A DNA stretch of 64,000 bases from Bacteroidota bacterium (GCA_020161835.1 JAIUNL010000013.1:81382-145381); one strand, 5' to 3'. Positions 45,628 to 55,390 are shown, numbered from the stretch's first letter. A program made the numbers and translations. Notes: generated from the letters alone by a model not told the origin.

Positions 45628-48600
45628 TTATTGAATGACTCTTATTATTCCTGCACCATTATACGACCTGTATTCTGGCAGGTACATGGCATCTGCCGAT
45701 GCATGACCAAGTTTAAATGTGCCTCTTGTTACTGCCCGAACCAAATAATAAAAGGTTTTTTCTGATTGGTTGGAATTGAGGTCAGTATAGAAACTGATAC
45801 GGTCATCTCTAACATCAAAATAATCGGGCTTATTTGCATCTTTTATCCAATCCATATCTCTTGCGGCATTGATTCTTGGGTTCTCAATCTCAAGTCCGGC
45901 CGGAAGCAGATCAGTTATCACCACATTATCAGCTTTAACTCCACCAAGGGTTTTAACCGTTAACCTGACTACGATCAGATCATTCTGGCGAAAAGTGTTG
46001 CTGCTGATATTCCCACCATTTCGGGTTAAAAAGCTTCGTCTGACTTGCAGGTATTTGTCTTCAGCTTCCTGAAATCCTGATTCGGGAACACCTTCTGCTT
46101 CCCAATAAAACCAGGCTACACCATTTCCTGAGGCTTTGAGTGACACCGGTCCTGCCCCGAGTTTTTTAAGCTGAAGGTCGGTTCCTTTCATTTCACCAAG
46201 TTGCTTTGTTTCCTGTACAGCCATGACAGTTGCCTGTCCTTCAGTTGCTTTTGCAAGTTTCCCGAGTGCAAGGGTCGAAAAGGCGAGTTCCTGGGTATTC
46301 ATCCAGGGGTCCGTTTTTATCTGTTGGGTCAGAAGTCTGGTGAGCTCCGGAATGGTTGCAGAGTTCGGGTCAGAATCAATCAGAGCATTTAAAATAAGAG
46401 CAAGATCTCTGATGGCAGATGAAAAACTATTTCCTGATTCCTGAACCGGATTTGATCCGCCAAATTCTTTTGGAACCAAAGAACGGTAAGAACTCGCATC
46501 CCCAGCCAGCAAAAATGAGCATGCAAGTAAATATTTGCTGTCTTCTGTGAGTTCATTTTGATTATTTCTGAAATAATTCATTCCTGAGAGATCAGGGTTT
46601 CCTGCAAGAGAAAGAACATAAAGAGAATAAATGGTTTCTCTTTTTATGAGAGATTTGCTGTAGAGTTTATCTGTTCTGTCATAGTAATAATAAGTGGTTC
46701 TTTCTCTGCTTTTTGCCCGGTTTGAAAGGTATTGAAGCAAATTGTTTAATCCGGACTGAGAAACTTCATACCCGGCTCTTTTAGCTTCGTAAAGGAAATG
46801 TGCTGCGTACGCAGATGACCACCAGTTTGCTTCATCATAACCGGGCCAGAGAGCAATGCCGCCATTATATAATTGCCGGGATAAAACAGTTTGAATACCC
46901 GTCTGAATGTAGTCGTTTATCCGGCTGTCTTTAAACGAACCCGCTTTCAAGAATTTGCCTAAGTCTTCCAGGTAGAGTAATGGAAATGCAGCTGAAACGG
47001 TTTGTTCTGTACAGCCATGCGGGTAAGATATCAGTTGATCAAGGCGGTCTTTCAGTTCCACCGCCGGCGATTTGGTTATAATTACCGATCTGTCTGTTGT
47101 GGACGGAAGCAACCCGGCAGGGAAGGTAATTGTTTTATTTTCGCCGGATTTAATAACTCCCGATCCAGTGAATTTTCTTAAACCTGAAACAGGCCTTACT
47201 GAAAGTTCGGTTGTTTCGGTCATCGTTTCACCAACAGATTTTACCGAAACAATTATTTTCCCAATTCCAGGCTCATGTTTTGCTGCAAACCGGAAAACGG
47301 GTTGTTCTTCAGATTCTGCCTTCAATAAGAGTGTTTGGGTTGATTCACCGTTTACCCGGATGGGGCCTTCAGTTTTCACAGAAACAGTTACAGATTGTGG
47401 GGTTTTTAAGGTGTTGGCCAGCATAACAGGTGATACAATTGAATCGCCAGGACTTAAAAACCGGGGAAGTGAAGTGCTGATGATAACAGGATCTGCCACC
47501 TTCATTGTCTTCTCAGCAGAGCCAAACTGATTTCCTTTATAAACAACAGCCATGATTCTAAGTGAACCGGAAAACTGTGGAATTGAAACAGGAAATGCTG
47601 CTTCACCATTTTTATCGGTTTTAAGAATGCCACTCCAGAATGAAACCAATTGGGTTCGTCTGGCTGTCATGGGGTTGATTCGTTTGTTTAGGTTATATTT
47701 ATCGCCACCAGTTGAATTTCTGAATTGTAAATCAGGGTAAATGCTGGCAAAGAAATCATAAGACTGAACCGAAAGTGCCCTTTTTTGGAAAAACCAGGCA
47801 AACGGATCGGGTGTGACAAAATCTTTGACCTGTAAAATACCTTCATCAACAACTGAAAGTGTGACCTGAATGTTTTTTTCAGATTCAGTTTTCACTTTAA
47901 TGATCTGGGTTTTATTTGATCTGGAGAGATCGTCAGCCACAATACTGACCGGAAGTTTCTGACTTGAACGGGTTATTGCAATGTTGGCATATCCGTGAGC
48001 TACTTTTAGCGGAAGTGCGCCACTGTCAAGTGGTCTGAAAAGAGTAGCCGAAATATAAACATTGGGTAAATAGTCAGGTTTTACGGGCAACGTTAACTTG
48101 GCTGTTTTTTTATCGGTTTCCAGCCAGAAATAATCGGTCATTTTATTTCTTTCAACCGTAACGAGAAGTTTACCGGGGAAGGGAGTTGTAAACAGAATTT
48201 CTGCCTTTTCTCCGGATTCATAAAGGTCTTTGTCTGGCTTGATATCGATCAGTCCTTCCGTATTTACGGCAAAAGAACTTGATTCTGTATCACCATAACG
48301 ATAGGCATAAAATGATCTTGAAACCCAGGTATCTGATCCCGGAATTCCAATTCTTACTTCATAATCGCCCGATTCAAGCGGATTAAAAGTGACCATCGTC
48401 TGATCGCCGGAAAGTGTTATGACATTGTCCAGCATTGTTTTCTTCAATTCCTGAGATTGGTAACGGTATCCACCCCAGTCATTTTTTACCAGAACTGTTT
48501 CCCAGATTGACCTGATGACCTGGACTTTGGCTTTTACACCAGATTGAATGTTTCCTTTTAGGTCAACCGCAATTACCGGAATCTGTAAAGGTACCCGGGT

Positions 48601-51066
48601 GCCGACATATTCATCAATCTTCCTGATTCCGAAAAAGACTGGTTGGGTTTGAATATTGGCCGTTTGTAACCGGTTAACCGGTCGTCCATTCTCATCAAAA
48701 ACTGTGGTGAAAACTCTTGCCTGAAGCAATCCGGAATTTACGTAATCAGCAGGGATCTGAAAGGTTTGCTCAAATGAACCGGTTTCACTGGTTTTCCCCT
48801 GTCTGAGGTCTTTGTTAAATACGGGCTCAGTTCTGGTTTTTACCTCGAACTGATAGTCGGGTAAATTCTTAACTCTGAAAGGTATTTTGACGACAGATAG
48901 TTCAGTTTCATAATTTCTGTCAACTGCAGGCGGCCCAAATAAATTTAAAGCTGATCCTTTTACAGTCAGCACTTCACCTGGTTTTAACAATTCTTTTGAA
49001 AGTGTTGTAGCAACACTGATCCGGTCTGGAATAAACTCTTCAATACTGATGGCGACAGTATTCAATAAAACGTCATTTCCACCGTAAATTTCGGCAGAAT
49101 ATTTTCCAGTCATCGAACTCTGTGAAATGGCCTGTTTAAACTCAAAACCACCCTGCTCATCGGTGGTGATTTTTGATGATGACAACTCCTGTCCGTTTGG
49201 CTGAAGAATTTTAATTTTAAACGGAATTGATGATATGGGTTTCCATTCTTCATTTCTGATAATTCCAGCAAGATTAATGGTTTCACCCGGCCGGTAAATA
49301 TTTCTTTCCGGGTAGAGAAAAGCCAGATACCCAGATAGATTTTCTCTGAATCCGCCAACGTCAAACCTTGACATTTCTACCTGTGTGTTGCTGAATAAAA
49401 TGAAATTGAAATCAGTTCCTTTTTGTGCACTGATTAAAACAGGAGTAAAATCAGGTGCTTTTGATAAATAATCAGAAATAACAGCAACCCCATTTTTATC
49501 TGTTTTTACTTTTGAAATGAGCTGATTATTTTGACTGATGACCGAAAGCTGAACATCTGCAGCCGGTTCAGCCGTTTTGATCGAAACTGCAAAAACATGA
49601 AGGCCTTTTTCAGATTTCTTTGCGATCAGAGCAATGTCTGAATAAGCAACAATGGTTGAAGCCCGTTCCCACCGGTTGGTAGTACTTTCAACCAGAACAA
49701 TAAAAATTCCATTTAATCCATCCTGAACTGGGATGGGAAACTTCAGAAGTGTGGTTCCTTTTTGTTTCGGAAGTAATCGTGTTTCAATGACCTTATCAGA
49801 AACAATAACACCATAAAGGTCGTTATCGACAATATCTGTGGCATCCAGATTACGGCTTACTGTAGAATTGTAACTTTCTTCATCCCAGTAATAATTTTGT
49901 GACCGGTTTGCCATGAAAGTCAGATTGTTCTCGAAAACCTTCATGATTCTGATTCTGACTTTGGGGATGCTGGTAATACTGACTGCAATGTTTCCGCCAG
50001 ACTGACTTGACATGTACATATTTGATTTGTCAGGAAAGGAGATGTGGGGTTCTGGCTCAGCAAATGAAATGGCCTGCTCATAATCGTCGCCAAGAGGTCC
50101 GAATAATCCTTTCAGTTTGCCCGAAATTTTAAGAGTATAATTTCTTCCTGTGTTAAAATTCCCCTTAATCAGAAATCCATCTTCTTCTTTTTCGATGGTT
50201 ATGCCAACTTCCGGATCAGTTGAAATCAAACTGGCTAAACTTGCATCTGTTACAGTTTGATTGGTTTTCACTCTGATCAATGCATTCCCATCTTCAATAA
50301 CAGGCATAACTGAAAGAATAGAAATGCCTTCTTTTTTGGGAAGGACGAAAACTGAAACCAGTTCCGTTTTTGTTAAAGCTGAACTTTCTACCGTTCTGAA
50401 TCCTGGTTTGATCACCAGCCTTACTTCTTCACCTTCAAGTCCGGTCGTTGTTTTTTCTTCAATTGAAAGAGTTACATCCTTTTCGGGAGAAGCAGTTGAG
50501 ACCGTAAATGGAATATCTTTCCCTTTTGACTCCAGGGAAAGAAAAGATCCCAGTTCACCCGGATTTACAACATAATTAAATCTGACGGTTGTTCTTACAA
50601 TTAGGGATGTTGGAGATTCTGCCGGTCGTGTCCAGACAGGATCTGCTGATATAACTTTTAAATAAGGTGTATGAAAAGTGAGTGGTTTACCTTGTTTGAC
50701 CGCAAACTTCGTTTTTTGGTGAATGGTAAGCGTATCGGTAAGCTCCGCTGTATACTCCGTTGATGCAGCAAAGGGCTTTTCAGGTGAAAATTGAAGCGAG
50801 TTTTTAGAAATCCACTTGAATTTTCCGGGAACAGAGGGTGAAATAGAAATGTATTTTTCATTCATCCATTGGTTGAGAAGAGAATCACCGACAAGATCAT
50901 GATTAAAATTGAAGACAAGGTTTTGCCTGAGGTCAATCTCCTCTTCAAAATTGGTTGAGTCAACCCTGACTTCATTGGGATTACTGCATGAGGGTATTAA
51001 AAAACTTGCAGTAAAAAGGATTGAATAAATTGAAAGTTGAAAAAAAAGCCGGGTATATTTTTTCAT
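45628..51066 (-). CDS. alpha-2-macroglobulin family lipoprotein with thioester motif
   Basis: A giant periplasmic lipoprotein of 1812 residues, longer than E. coli YfhM (about 1650). The lipobox is IPSC (Cys near 27). A series of macroglobulin beta domains includes FLYPERNIYRPGETINL at about 580. The bait-region part is followed by the A2M block SFWSGILKTDKNGEAAFPVSIPQFSG. The thioester site is HGCTEQ with Cys1352 and Gln1355, inside an alpha-toroid domain up to about 1600. A beta-rich receptor-like end follows, with DLLPAGLEIENPR. Bacterial A2Ms trap attacking proteases covalently and are often paired with PBP1C; no pbpC is adjacent here. It is transcribed alone, leftward, toward the shared terminator. 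Confidence 0.93.
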   Translation of the reverse strand: MKKYTRLFFQLSIYSILFTASFLIPSCSNPNEVRVDSTNFEEEIDLRQNLVFNFNHDLVGDSLLNQWMNEKYISISPSVPGKFKWISKNSLQFSPEKPFAASTEYTAELTDTLTIHQKTKFAVKQGKPLTFHTPYLKVISADPVWTRPAESPTSLIVRTTVRFNYVVNPGELGSFLSLESKGKDIPFTVSTASPEKDVTLSIEEKTTTGLEGEEVRLVIKPGFRTVESSALTKTELVSVFVLPKKEGISILSVMPVIEDGNALIRVKTNQTVTDASLASLISTDPEVGITIEKEEDGFLIKGNFNTGRNYTLKISGKLKGLFGPLGDDYEQAISFAEPEPHISFPDKSNMYMSSQSGGNIAVSITSIPKVRIRIMKVFENNLTFMANRSQNYYWDEESYNSTVSRNLDATDIVDNDLYGVIVSDKVIETRLLPKQKGTTLLKFPIPVQDGLNGIFIVLVESTTNRWERASTIVAYSDIALIAKKSEKGLHVFAVSIKTAEPAADVQLSVISQNNQLISKVKTDKNGVAVISDYLSKAPDFTPVLISAQKGTDFNFILFSNTQVEMSRFDVGGFRENLSGYLAFLYPERNIYRPGETINLAGIIRNEEWKPISSIPFKIKILQPNGQELSSSKITTDEQGGFEFKQAISQSSMTGKYSAEIYGGNDVLLNTVAISIEEFIPDRISVATTLSKELLKPGEVLTVKGSALNLFGPPAVDRNYETELSVVKIPFRVKNLPDYQFEVKTRTEPVFNKDLRQGKTSETGSFEQTFQIPADYVNSGLLQARVFTTVFDENGRPVNRLQTANIQTQPVFFGIRKIDEYVGTRVPLQIPVIAVDLKGNIQSGVKAKVQVIRSIWETVLVKNDWGGYRYQSQELKKTMLDNVITLSGDQTMVTFNPLESGDYEVRIGIPGSDTWVSRSFYAYRYGDTESSSFAVNTEGLIDIKPDKDLYESGEKAEILFTTPFPGKLLVTVERNKMTDYFWLETDKKTAKLTLPVKPDYLPNVYISATLFRPLDSGALPLKVAHGYANIAITRSSQKLPVSIVADDLSRSNKTQIIKVKTESEKNIQVTLSVVDEGILQVKDFVTPDPFAWFFQKRALSVQSYDFFASIYPDLQFRNSTGGDKYNLNKRINPMTARRTQLVSFWSGILKTDKNGEAAFPVSIPQFSGSLRIMAVVYKGNQFGSAEKTMKVADPVIISTSLPRFLSPGDSIVSPVMLANTLKTPQSVTVSVKTEGPIRVNGESTQTLLLKAESEEQPVFRFAAKHEPGIGKIIVSVKSVGETMTETTELSVRPVSGLRKFTGSGVIKSGENKTITFPAGLLPSTTDRSVIITKSPAVELKDRLDQLISYPHGCTEQTVSAAFPLLYLEDLGKFLKAGSFKDSRINDYIQTGIQTVLSRQLYNGGIALWPGYDEANWWSSAYAAHFLYEAKRAGYEVSQSGLNNLLQYLSNRAKSRERTTYYYYDRTDKLYSKSLIKRETIYSLYVLSLAGNPDLSGMNYFRNNQNELTEDSKYLLACSFLLAGDASSYRSLVPKEFGGSNPVQESGNSFSSAIRDLALILNALIDSDPNSATIPELTRLLTQQIKTDPWMNTQELAFSTLALGKLAKATEGQATVMAVQETKQLGEMKGTDLQLKKLGAGPVSLKASGNGVAWFYWEAEGVPESGFQEAEDKYLQVRRSFLTRNGGNISSNTFRQNDLIVVRLTVKTLGGVKADNVVITDLLPAGLEIENPRINAARDMDWIKDANKPDYFDVRDDRISFYTDLNSNQSEKTFYYLVRAVTRGTFKLGHASADAMYLPEYRSYNGAGIIRVIQ

Positions 51067-51316
51067 CGGGATTTCCTTGGGAATTGTCAGAAAATGTAAA
51101 AATATAGATGAAACATCTGATTATCAAATACTAATCATGTTGGTGGTGTTCTGCTTCCCCCAAAAGATCCCAATTTGAAACTAAATTGGATTTTAACTGT
51201 AAACAACCGGAACAAGGGTTCTTAATCGTGCTCTAAATCAAAACTTACAGGGTAAAAGAACTGTAAATCAACGTGAATTTCGGTCTTTGAAAAAAAATTG
51301 ATTATTTTTCTGAACA

Positions 51317-53422
51317 ATGAAAACGGAAAACGATATGAAAAAAACACTGCCTTTGGCCTTTTTCTTCTTAATTCTGATTATTTCAGGAACTGTATTCGCC
51401 CTTTCAGGCCAAAAAACAGTGGCAACAGGTCCGGTTACACTTTCACCGGAAGCCAAACACGCTATGGTTTCCAAAATTGTTTTTTACTACGTTTCAAAGA
51501 ACCATTATTCTCCCAAAATGCTTGATGATTCACTTTCTTCACGTATTCTGGATAAATACATTTCTTCTCTTGATTACTACAAAATTTATTTCTTTAAAAA
51601 GGATGTCATTGAATTTGAACCGTACCGGTATCAGATCGATGATTTAATCAAGAATGGTGACCTTACTGGTGTTTACTCCATTTTCAATTTATTCTCAAAA
51701 CGGCTGAATGAACGGATAGATTATGCCCTGAGTGTGGTTGACAGCAATTTTAATTTTGATGCAAATGAAACGTTTCAATATGACCGTGAAAACGCCAACT
51801 GGTTTTCTTCAGAAACTGAAATGAATGATTATTGGCGGAAAAGGATCAAATATGAAGTTTTGAACCTGGTTGTAGCCGGGCGTGATTCAACTGCCTCGAA
51901 AACAGTCAGAAAACGGTATGAGAATCTTCGCAGTCAGATTGCCAAAAACAACAGTGAAGATGTATTCCAGATTTTCATGAATGCTTATACCGGTGAGCAG
52001 GATCCGCACTCATCCTACTTTTCCCCTAAAACCTCTGAAGATTTCAAAATCAATATGAGTCTCTCTTTAGAGGGAATCGGTGCCCAGCTTACTCAGGAAA
52101 ATGACTATGTGAAAATCCGGGAATTAATTGCGGGTGGTCCAGCTTTCAGAAGTAAAGAATTGGCTCCTAACGACCGGATTACTGCTGTTGGCCAGGGTGA
52201 AACGGGTGAAATAGTGGATGTTGTTGGCTGGCGCCTTGATGATGTGGTTTCACTGATCAGAGGTCCGAAAGGAACAACGGTTAGATTGTTGGTTATTCCT
52301 GCAAATGATGATCTGGCCTCCCCCGGAAAAATTGTAAAACTCGTTCGTGATAAAATCAAACTCGAAGAACAGGCTGCAAAAAGTCAGGTTATTGAAGTCA
52401 ATTTCAAAGGCGAGAAGAAAAAAATCGGGGTAATTAAAGTTCCTACTTTTTATACCGATTTTGAAGCTCGTTCTAAAGGGGATCCTGATTATAAAAGTAC
52501 TACCCGTGACGTGAAAAAACTGATTGATGAGCTGAAAGAAAAGAAAGTCGACGGACTCATGATAGACATCAGGTCTGATGGCGGAGGTTCTCTTCAGGAG
52601 GCAATTGACCTCACCGGTCTTTTTATAAAATCAGGACCCGTTGTACAAGTGAAAGATTCAAGGGGTACCATTGAGGTTGATGAAGACCATGACCCGGGTG
52701 TCGCATGGGATGGTCCGCTTGCTGTTTTGGTGAATCGTTACAGTGCTTCCGCCTCAGAAATTTTTGCAGCAGCTATTCAGGATTGGGGTCGTGGTGTAAT
52801 TATCGGTGATCAGAGTTTCGGAAAGGGAACTGTTCAGAATTTGGTTCCTCTCGACCGGTTTTTGCAGGGAACAAAAGATTCACAAGCTGGTCAGGTAAAA
52901 CTTACTATTGCCAAATTTTACCGGGTGAACGGTGGCAGTACTCAAATTAATGGAGTCACTCCTGATATAGAAATGCCATCCTTAATTGATAAGTCAAAAG
53001 CTGGCGAAGCATCTGAAACAACTGCCTTACCCTGGGATAAAATTGCCCCGGCACAATATAAACCCCTGGCAGATCTTCAGCCTATCATTAAACAACTTGC
53101 TGCAGATTCAAAAAAGAGAATGGCTGCCGATCAGGAGTTCAAGTACCTTCTTGACGATAAAAATGATTTACTGGTTGAAAGTAAAAAAACTGAAGTCTCG
53201 CTGAACCGTGAAAAATTAAAAGCTGAACGTGACGAAAGGGAATTGAAAAAGAAAGCCCGTGAAGTTTCCAGAATTGCATCTAAAATACAATTTGAGTCTG
53301 AAGGTGTCACAGAACAAGATGATGAGGATGAAAAACCGGCAGATTCGAAAAAAACAGATCCGGTTCTGACTGAATCAGCAACAATAACGGCACAACTTGG
53401 GACTTTGAAACCAAAATGGTAA
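51317..53422 (+). CDS. carboxy-terminal processing protease (Prc/Tsp-like, S41)
   Basis: A 701-residue periplasmic tail-specific protease. A signal sequence is followed by an N-terminal helical domain containing the conserved DPHSSYFSP. The PDZ domain (about 245-330) has LEGIGAQLTQENDYVKI, and the S41 core has GLMIDIRSDGGGSLQEA. The catalytic dyad is Ser478 in YSASASEIF and Lys503 in SFGKGTVQ, 25 residues apart as in E. coli Prc. The Lys/Glu-rich C-terminal region matches the DUF3340 tail. An ATG at 51335 would give a shorter signal and is equally plausible. Prc degrades or trims periplasmic proteins, including peptidoglycan hydrolases in other species. Confidence 0.92.
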   Translation: MKTENDMKKTLPLAFFFLILIISGTVFALSGQKTVATGPVTLSPEAKHAMVSKIVFYYVSKNHYSPKMLDDSLSSRILDKYISSLDYYKIYFFKKDVIEFEPYRYQIDDLIKNGDLTGVYSIFNLFSKRLNERIDYALSVVDSNFNFDANETFQYDRENANWFSSETEMNDYWRKRIKYEVLNLVVAGRDSTASKTVRKRYENLRSQIAKNNSEDVFQIFMNAYTGEQDPHSSYFSPKTSEDFKINMSLSLEGIGAQLTQENDYVKIRELIAGGPAFRSKELAPNDRITAVGQGETGEIVDVVGWRLDDVVSLIRGPKGTTVRLLVIPANDDLASPGKIVKLVRDKIKLEEQAAKSQVIEVNFKGEKKKIGVIKVPTFYTDFEARSKGDPDYKSTTRDVKKLIDELKEKKVDGLMIDIRSDGGGSLQEAIDLTGLFIKSGPVVQVKDSRGTIEVDEDHDPGVAWDGPLAVLVNRYSASASEIFAAAIQDWGRGVIIGDQSFGKGTVQNLVPLDRFLQGTKDSQAGQVKLTIAKFYRVNGGSTQINGVTPDIEMPSLIDKSKAGEASETTALPWDKIAPAQYKPLADLQPIIKQLAADSKKRMAADQEFKYLLDDKNDLLVESKKTEVSLNREKLKAERDERELKKKAREVSRIASKIQFESEGVTEQDDEDEKPADSKKTDPVLTESATITAQLGTLKPKW

Positions 53423-53426
53423 AAAT

Positions 53427-53981
53427 TTGAAAAAAATTCTGCACAAAATTAAGGTCTGGGACCGGCGGATAATTTTTTTGGTCATTTCGAAACGAAGAAG
53501 CGGGCTTACCCGCTTTTTTGTTTTGATGTCACGCCTGGGGGATGGCTGGTTTTATATTTTAATTGCTTTTCTTCAGATTCTTATTCTTAAAGTTCAGCTT
53601 TCCTGGCTCATATTTGGCGGACTTGCATTTGCTATTGAACTTGCCCTGTATAAACTGATAAAACCTCTCAGTAAACGGCGGAGACCTTTTCACCGCTATC
53701 CAGGTATTAAAAATCTGATCGTTCCGCCCGACCTTTACTCTTTCCCTTCCGGACATACCGCAGCAGCAACAGTTGCTGTTTTTGTTTTCTCAATGAATGC
53801 CCCGGCACTTCTCCCGGGTCTCATTCTGTTTGCAATTCTTGTCGGACTTTCACGTGTTTACCTTGGCGTTCATTATCTGACTGATGTAATTGTCGGGGCG
53901 CTTCTGGCACTTCTGTCACTTTTTCTTGCTTCAAAACTCACCGAATTTATTATTCAAAAATTTCTGCCACTTATTAACTGA
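53427..53981 (+). CDS. PAP2-family membrane phosphatase, copy 1
   Basis: A 184-residue membrane protein with about five helices and the three lipid phosphatase motifs: KLIKPLSKRRRP (K-x6-RP), FPSGHTAAA, and SRVYLGVHYLTDV (SRx5Hx3D). Likely substrates are phosphatidic acid or undecaprenyl pyrophosphate. It starts at TTG 53427, four bases after the protease gene. The N-terminus lines up residue for residue with that of the next PAP2 protein (WDRR against WDDQ at the same spacing), which supports the TTG. Confidence 0.88.
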   Translation: MKKILHKIKVWDRRIIFLVISKRRSGLTRFFVLMSRLGDGWFYILIAFLQILILKVQLSWLIFGGLAFAIELALYKLIKPLSKRRRPFHRYPGIKNLIVPPDLYSFPSGHTAAATVAVFVFSMNAPALLPGLILFAILVGLSRVYLGVHYLTDVIVGALLALLSLFLASKLTEFIIQKFLPLIN

Positions 53982-54082
53982 ATGTTACCAGAACGTGTTG
54001 CATCCATCCTATTGTTAACATTCCCTTTATTCTGACTTCACCTAAGTTCCTGACCTTTGTATGTGTAAAGCAAAGGAACACT

Positions 54083-54610
54083 ATGTCAGAATTTTTAAAT
54101 AGAATGCAAACCTGGGATGATCAACTGATTCTTTCCATCATTTCTTTCCGAAGCCGTAACCTGACTTTTTTTATGAAAATCATGTCATCTGCCGGTGATG
54201 GGTACATCTACGTTCTTGCTGCACTGGCAATTTATATGCTTCAGGGCATTTCAATTGACTGGCTGACTTTTACCGTTCTGGCTTTTGCCTTTGAACTGGG
54301 TTTTTACAAACTGATAAAATCGGGTACATCACGTCCAAGACCTTACCAGGCAAATCCTGGAATTATTAACCTGGTTATCCCTCCTGACCAGTTTTCATTT
54401 CCATCGGGTCACACCGCTGCCGCAACTGTTTCTGCTGTTGCTTTCAGTTTAATTTTCCCGGCTTTGATTCCGGTTTTTATTCTGTTTGCATTTCTTGTTG
54501 GTACAAGCCGTGTTTACCTGGGTGTTCATTACCCAACTGATATTGCAGCCGGTTTGATACTTGGTCTTGCCTCATGCGGGTTTTCTTACCTTACCATGAT
54601 GGCATTTTAA
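54083..54610 (+). CDS. PAP2-family membrane phosphatase, copy 2
   Basis: A 175-residue paralogue of the preceding protein with the same motifs: KLIKSGTSRPRP, FPSGHTAAAT and SRVYLGVHYPTDIA. Blocks such as FELGFYKLIK, PGIINLVIPPDQFSFPSGH and GTSRVYLGVHY are shared almost unchanged, so this is a tandem duplication. The 101-base gap before it may hold a separate promoter. Both copies are complete, which suggests different substrates or regulation. A role in undecaprenyl phosphate recycling for the nearby polysaccharide pathway is possible but unproven. Confidence 0.9.
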   Translation: MSEFLNRMQTWDDQLILSIISFRSRNLTFFMKIMSSAGDGYIYVLAALAIYMLQGISIDWLTFTVLAFAFELGFYKLIKSGTSRPRPYQANPGIINLVIPPDQFSFPSGHTAAATVSAVAFSLIFPALIPVFILFAFLVGTSRVYLGVHYPTDIAAGLILGLASCGFSYLTMMAF

Positions 54611-54631
54611 TACTGAAAAATTTGTTGTTGA

Positions 54632-54694
54632 TGTAACACCGACCTCCCGGTCGGTCATTTAAATCAATAAACCGACCGGGAGGTCGGTGCTACA
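54632..54694. repeat. large GC-rich palindrome (REP/MITE-like)
   Basis: The arms 54632-54655 and 54671-54694 pair over 24 bases with one mismatch, with a 15-base AT-rich loop. Each arm is itself a small palindrome, ACCGACC-TCCC-GGTCGGT, so the transcript could fold as one long hairpin or two stacked ones. The composition stands out from the AT-rich surroundings. There is no run of T after it, so it is not a classic terminator, although it may still slow transcription or protect the 3' end of the PAP2 message. Confidence 0.85.
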
Positions 54695-54964
54695 AATTAT
54701 CACTTCCTTTATCCTTTTTCCTGCTTCGAGTGCCACTGACCACAACGGATCCGCGGATCGTAATGGAGCAATCTCACTTCGCCTGACTTGTAACCCCGAA
54801 AGCATTCGGGATCTTCGCTTCGCTCGACTTGCCACTTTTAACTTGTCACTTGCTTCTTATAACTGTATTTCCCGTTTGATTATCCTGAATATTATTATTA
54901 TCTTGCATGGATAACCATAGATCGCCTTCGCAAAACGATAAATGGTTCAAAAATTGGAGAAAAA
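54695..54964 (+). other. intergenic repeat debris and rpsO leader
   Basis: This gap holds no gene. It contains the perfect 12-base palindrome GATCCGCGGATC (54748-54759) and a hairpin, CCCGAA-AGCA-TTCGGG (54795-54810). A degenerate run built on ACTTGCCACTT and ACTTGTCACTT (54827-54851) follows. The ACTTGTCACTT unit recurs inverted at 62526-62536. The last 100 bases are the rpsO leader, with GGAG just before the start; autoregulatory structure there is possible but not evident. Confidence 0.6.
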
Positions 54965-55234
54965 ATGGCCTTAGAAAAAGAAGTTAAACAAGAAATCATC
55001 ACCAAACATGGCGATGATGCAAAAGATACTGGTAAGACTGAAGTTCAAATCGCAATCTTTACCCGTAGAATTAACGATATCACCGAGCACCTTAAGAAAA
55101 ATCAAAAGGATCATGCCGGCCGTCGTGGTTTGATGTTATTGGTTGGTAAACGCCGTCGCCTGCTTGATTACCTCATGAAGTCCGATATTGCCCGTTACCG
55201 GACCATTATTTCCCAGTTGGAAATTCGTAAGTAA
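54965..55234 (+). CDS. rpsO: 30S ribosomal protein uS15
   Basis: The 89-residue length and sequence are standard for S15, which binds 16S rRNA and the central domain of the 30S subunit. Conserved features are [45 protein letters not shown] and the C-terminal [16 protein letters not shown] lies a few bases before the ATG. It is followed by a strong terminator and then pnp, the gene order found widely in bacteria. Confidence 0.98.
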   Translation: MALEKEVKQEIITKHGDDAKDTGKTEVQIAIFTRRINDITEHLKKNQKDHAGRRGLMLLVGKRRRLLDYLMKSDIARYRTIISQLEIRK

Positions 55235-55238
55235 GTAT

Positions 55239-55271
55239 GAAGAGGGGAGTGTATCCCCTTTTCTTTTTTTT
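55239..55271 (+). terminator. intrinsic terminator after rpsO
   Basis: GAAGAGGGGA and TCCCCTTTTC form a 10-bp stem with one G-U pair and the loop GTGTA. A run of eight T follows. It lies four bases after the rpsO stop, so pnp is at least partly under its own promoter. Confidence 0.92.
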
Positions 55272-55287
55272 ACCCTCCTGTCTGTTG

Positions 55288-55338
55288 GAAACCCCGGTAT
55301 TTCTTCTTTTCTAAACTTGAAGCCAGGGTTTTCTTTTT
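55288..55338 (+). promoter_or_regulatory. pnp leader stem-loop
   Basis: GAAACCCCGG (55288-55297) can pair with CCAGGGTTTTC (55323-55333), allowing a bulged T and one mismatch, and TTTTTG follows. In enterobacteria pnp is autoregulated through a leader hairpin cut by RNase III. This structure is in the right place for similar control or attenuation, but its strength is moderate. Confidence 0.4.
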
Positions 55339-55390
55339 GAGGACTGCGAAGGGACTGTTAGTTAATCCATAAGTATTGGAGTTTGTTTAA

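Noticed and set aside
54632..54694. CRISPR repeat or classic terminator
   Set aside because: Only one palindrome with no repeat-spacer periodicity, and no T run follows either arm.
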